25,839 nt of DNA from a virus, in IMG/VR virus record IMGVR_UViG_3300017991_000370, positions 1 to 25,839 of that record; one strand, 5' to 3'. The notes beneath the pieces were generated by a model that saw only the letters and a program-made list of their open reading frames with translations, ran no database searches and was not told the DNA's origin. Below are positions 23,926 through 25,839 of this stretch, one piece after another (within the stretch, counting starts at the first letter, position 1; each line of letters opens with the position of its first letter). A program made the position numbers and the translations under genes.

Positions 23926-25839
23926 ATGGGCATGGAAAATAAACAACTTGTCGCAACTGTTTTCGGGGATATTCAGAGCCAAATTGACCATATGGGATAT
24001 ATCGGACAGGATTATGGAATCCAGTCCGGGACGCCGGAAGAATGGACCGCCCCCGTTCCGGCAAAGAGCGAATATGAGTGGTATGGATCGTTTCTGTTCT
24101 TGTCTCAGGATCGTTTGCAGCGGTATGGCGATGCTGAAGATATGGACGATCATGCATTCACGTCAGGCATCTACGACATCTATGCAGAGGAAGCGGCAGC
24201 CGTCAAGAATGCTGAGGGCAACATTTTGACGGTCAAAAGCGACAACGTCAAGGTACGCCATTCGTTGGAAGAACTGCTTTTCGAACGTCTGAACATCAAT
24301 CACAGCGGATTCGAGATTGCACGGGGGATGGCGAAATTTGGAGACGAGTTCCGATTCATGGTGCTCGACAAGGAACGTAAGGGCGTTCTGTATCTCAAAG
24401 ACATGCCTGCCTATTCGGTCTATCGTCTGGAACTGGACAACAAGCTGATCGCATTCGTGCAGTATGGACCAAGCGGCGAAGCGGCAGCGATGGACCCGTT
24501 TTCGGTCGTGCATTGGCGTCTGGGAATGACGAAAGACCGTTATAAGCCGTATGGAGTCGGGCTGCTTGATCCGGCGCGTCGTCACTTCAGACAGTTGAAG
24601 CTGATGGAAGACGGCATGGTTGTTTATCGTTTGGCGCGTGCTCCCGAACGACGCATGTTCTTTATCAATGTCGGCCGCATGCCGCCAGCAAAAGCACAAG
24701 GCTATATTGAGCAGATCATTTCGAAGTTCAGAAAGCAGCCTGCGATTCGGCAGAACGGCGTGCTTGACTGGCGTTCTCACAACCTTGCCGTGGATGAAGA
24801 CTTCTACATTCCCGTCCGAGACGGAAATGACGGCACTCGAATTGAGCAACTTCCGGGCGCTCAGAATCTAAGCGAAATTGACGACGTGGTCTGGTTCAAA
24901 GATCAGATCGTTGCGTTTGCCAAGATTCCGAGAGTCTACTTGCAGGATCGGGAAGGCGGCGCTGCTGAACGGCGTGAAAATCTTCAGATACAAGATGTGC
25001 GATTCGCCAAAACCATTGGACGTTTCCAGGCTTTTTTCCTTCAAGGCTTGGCAAAGGTGTGCATCGTGCATCTGTTGCTTCAGGGCTTCACAAAGCGCGA
25101 AGCGTTGGCGTTTACACTGGAAGGAAACAAGTCGAGTTTTGAGACTGAAAAGCTGATGTTGGAAATTCAGGAATCAAAGCTTAGCATGGTGCGATCCTTG
25201 ATCGATTCAGGTTTTCCGCGTTCGTATGCTATGCAGCACGTGCTCAACATGAGTGCACCTGAATATGACAGGCTTGTGGAATGGCGTCGAAACGAAGATT
25301 TAATCATGGCGCAGCGGGAAGCAGAGGTTGAAGCACTGAGAACGGCGTCCGCTTCGACGTTGGAACAGAAGCTTGCTCAGTGGTTTGAAGACCATGCAGA
25401 AGCCGATCCCACAACGTCTTTTTTGAGGAAAATTGCCAAGACGCAAAAGATCGAAGATCCGATAGACAAGTTGAAGCAGTCTATTGAAGGCGAAGAAGAT
25501 GCGGCGGCTGAACAAGATGGCAAGAAACCGAAAGGCAAAGACGACAAAGACGCACAGGAAGGCGAGACGTCTGGGGTCTTCAAAACTGTGGTTGATCCAA
25601 AAACAGGGAAGCCTGTTGAGATTCCGGGAACGATCAAGGCTGGTGAACACGAAGTCAAAAACCCAAATATTCCACGCGATGCTTTAAAGCCGCGTCGAGA
25701 TCAGATCAATCCTCGCAAACCGAGAACGTGGGAAAAGCCGTCAGAACCATATAGCAGTCGTGGTCGTGGTGCGGATCAGAGTTTGTTCGGATCGATCACC
25801 GGCGCGATGCCGACAACGGCTGCAATCAATGAAATCGCG
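23926..25839 (+). CDS. Portal vertex protein (gp20-like), 3'-truncated by window end
   Basis: The frame is open to the last base, giving 638 residues without a stop. The gp20 family signature is strong: L-M-E-D-G-M-V-V-Y-R-L-A-R-A-P-E-R-R-M-F at about 226-245, followed by V-G-R-M-P-P-A-K-A, and R-I-E-Q-L-P-G-A-Q-N-L-S-E-I-D-D-V at about 305-321 with V-W-F-K-D-Q-I. The dodecameric portal forms the DNA entry vertex, docks the terminase and nucleates prohead assembly. The C-terminal ~150 residues visible are a lysine- and glutamate-rich linker and a proline- and arginine-rich segment, so this portal is longer than T4 gp20 (524). The second in-frame ATG at 23932 is an alternative start. Confidence 0.93.
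   Translation, partial: MGMENKQLVATVFGDIQSQIDHMGYIGQDYGIQSGTPEEWTAPVPAKSEYEWYGSFLFLSQDRLQRYGDAEDMDDHAFTSGIYDIYAEEAAAVKNAEGNILTVKSDNVKVRHSLEELLFERLNINHSGFEIARGMAKFGDEFRFMVLDKERKGVLYLKDMPAYSVYRLELDNKLIAFVQYGPSGEAAAMDPFSVVHWRLGMTKDRYKPYGVGLLDPARRHFRQLKLMEDGMVVYRLARAPERRMFFINVGRMPPAKAQGYIEQIISKFRKQPAIRQNGVLDWRSHNLAVDEDFYIPVRDGNDGTRIEQLPGAQNLSEIDDVVWFKDQIVAFAKIPRVYLQDREGGAAERRENLQIQDVRFAKTIGRFQAFFLQGLAKVCIVHLLLQGFTKREALAFTLEGNKSSFETEKLMLEIQESKLSMVRSLIDSGFPRSYAMQHVLNMSAPEYDRLVEWRRNEDLIMAQREAEVEALRTASASTLEQKLAQWFEDHAEADPTTSFLRKIAKTQKIEDPIDKLKQSIEGEEDAAAEQDGKKPKGKDDKDAQEGETSGVFKTVVDPKTGKPVEIPGTIKAGEHEVKNPNIPRDALKPRRDQINPRKPRTWEKPSEPYSSRGRGADQSLFGSITGAMPTTAAINEIA

Overview
The window is a densely packed stretch of a large tailed-phage genome, most likely a myovirus whose structural genes belong to the T4-like lineage. 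The anchors are a gp25-like baseplate wedge protein, a baseplate-J/gp6-like protein, a very large gpI-like tail/baseplate protein, a gp55-like late sigma factor, a gp4-like head-completion nuclease, a gp17-type large terminase and an unmistakable gp20-type portal. All credible genes lie on the + strand with gaps of a few to a few tens of bases or short overlaps. There is no gene-free stretch above 300 bases, and I see no tRNA, rRNA, CRISPR array or host gene. The host cannot be named from the sequence.

Layout. 1-5192: a block of phage-specific proteins around the gp25-like gene. The first is a 5'-truncated protein built from at least five copies of an undescribed ~110-residue module, and divergent single copies recur in two later genes. 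5196-11380: the baseplate/tail core (J-like, then a 1521-residue gpI-like protein). 11401-12705: a solo tnpB insertion element sitting between a TTGAT motif and the start of the late sigma factor gene. 12714-13295: the sigma factor. 13341-17751: small accessory and structural genes, including an S66 LD-carboxypeptidase, a DUF2958-like protein and the gp4-like nuclease. 17771-19672: a ChaB-domain protein with a long acidic repeat linker and an A10 tract. 19602-25839: large terminase, an unknown protein, a hub-like protein and the portal, which runs off the right edge.

How the genes work together. Terminase, portal and the gp4-like nuclease are the DNA-packaging and head-completion set. The gp25, J, gpI and hub-like proteins make the baseplate. 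The gp55-like sigma factor would recruit host RNA polymerase to late promoters that drive such structural genes.

Three patterns stand out. (1) A module family of the form 'F-x-D-G-S ... G-W-Y-L ... G-x-P-D ... W-x-F' is spread over three genes. (2) A short N-terminal peptide of the form [T/S/Q]-V-[D/E]-[D/E]-hydrophobic-hydrophobic is shared by five otherwise unrelated proteins, suggesting a common sorting tag. (3) The TnpB element appears to carry a guide that matches the late sigma factor start site, which fits RNA-guided homing between phages.
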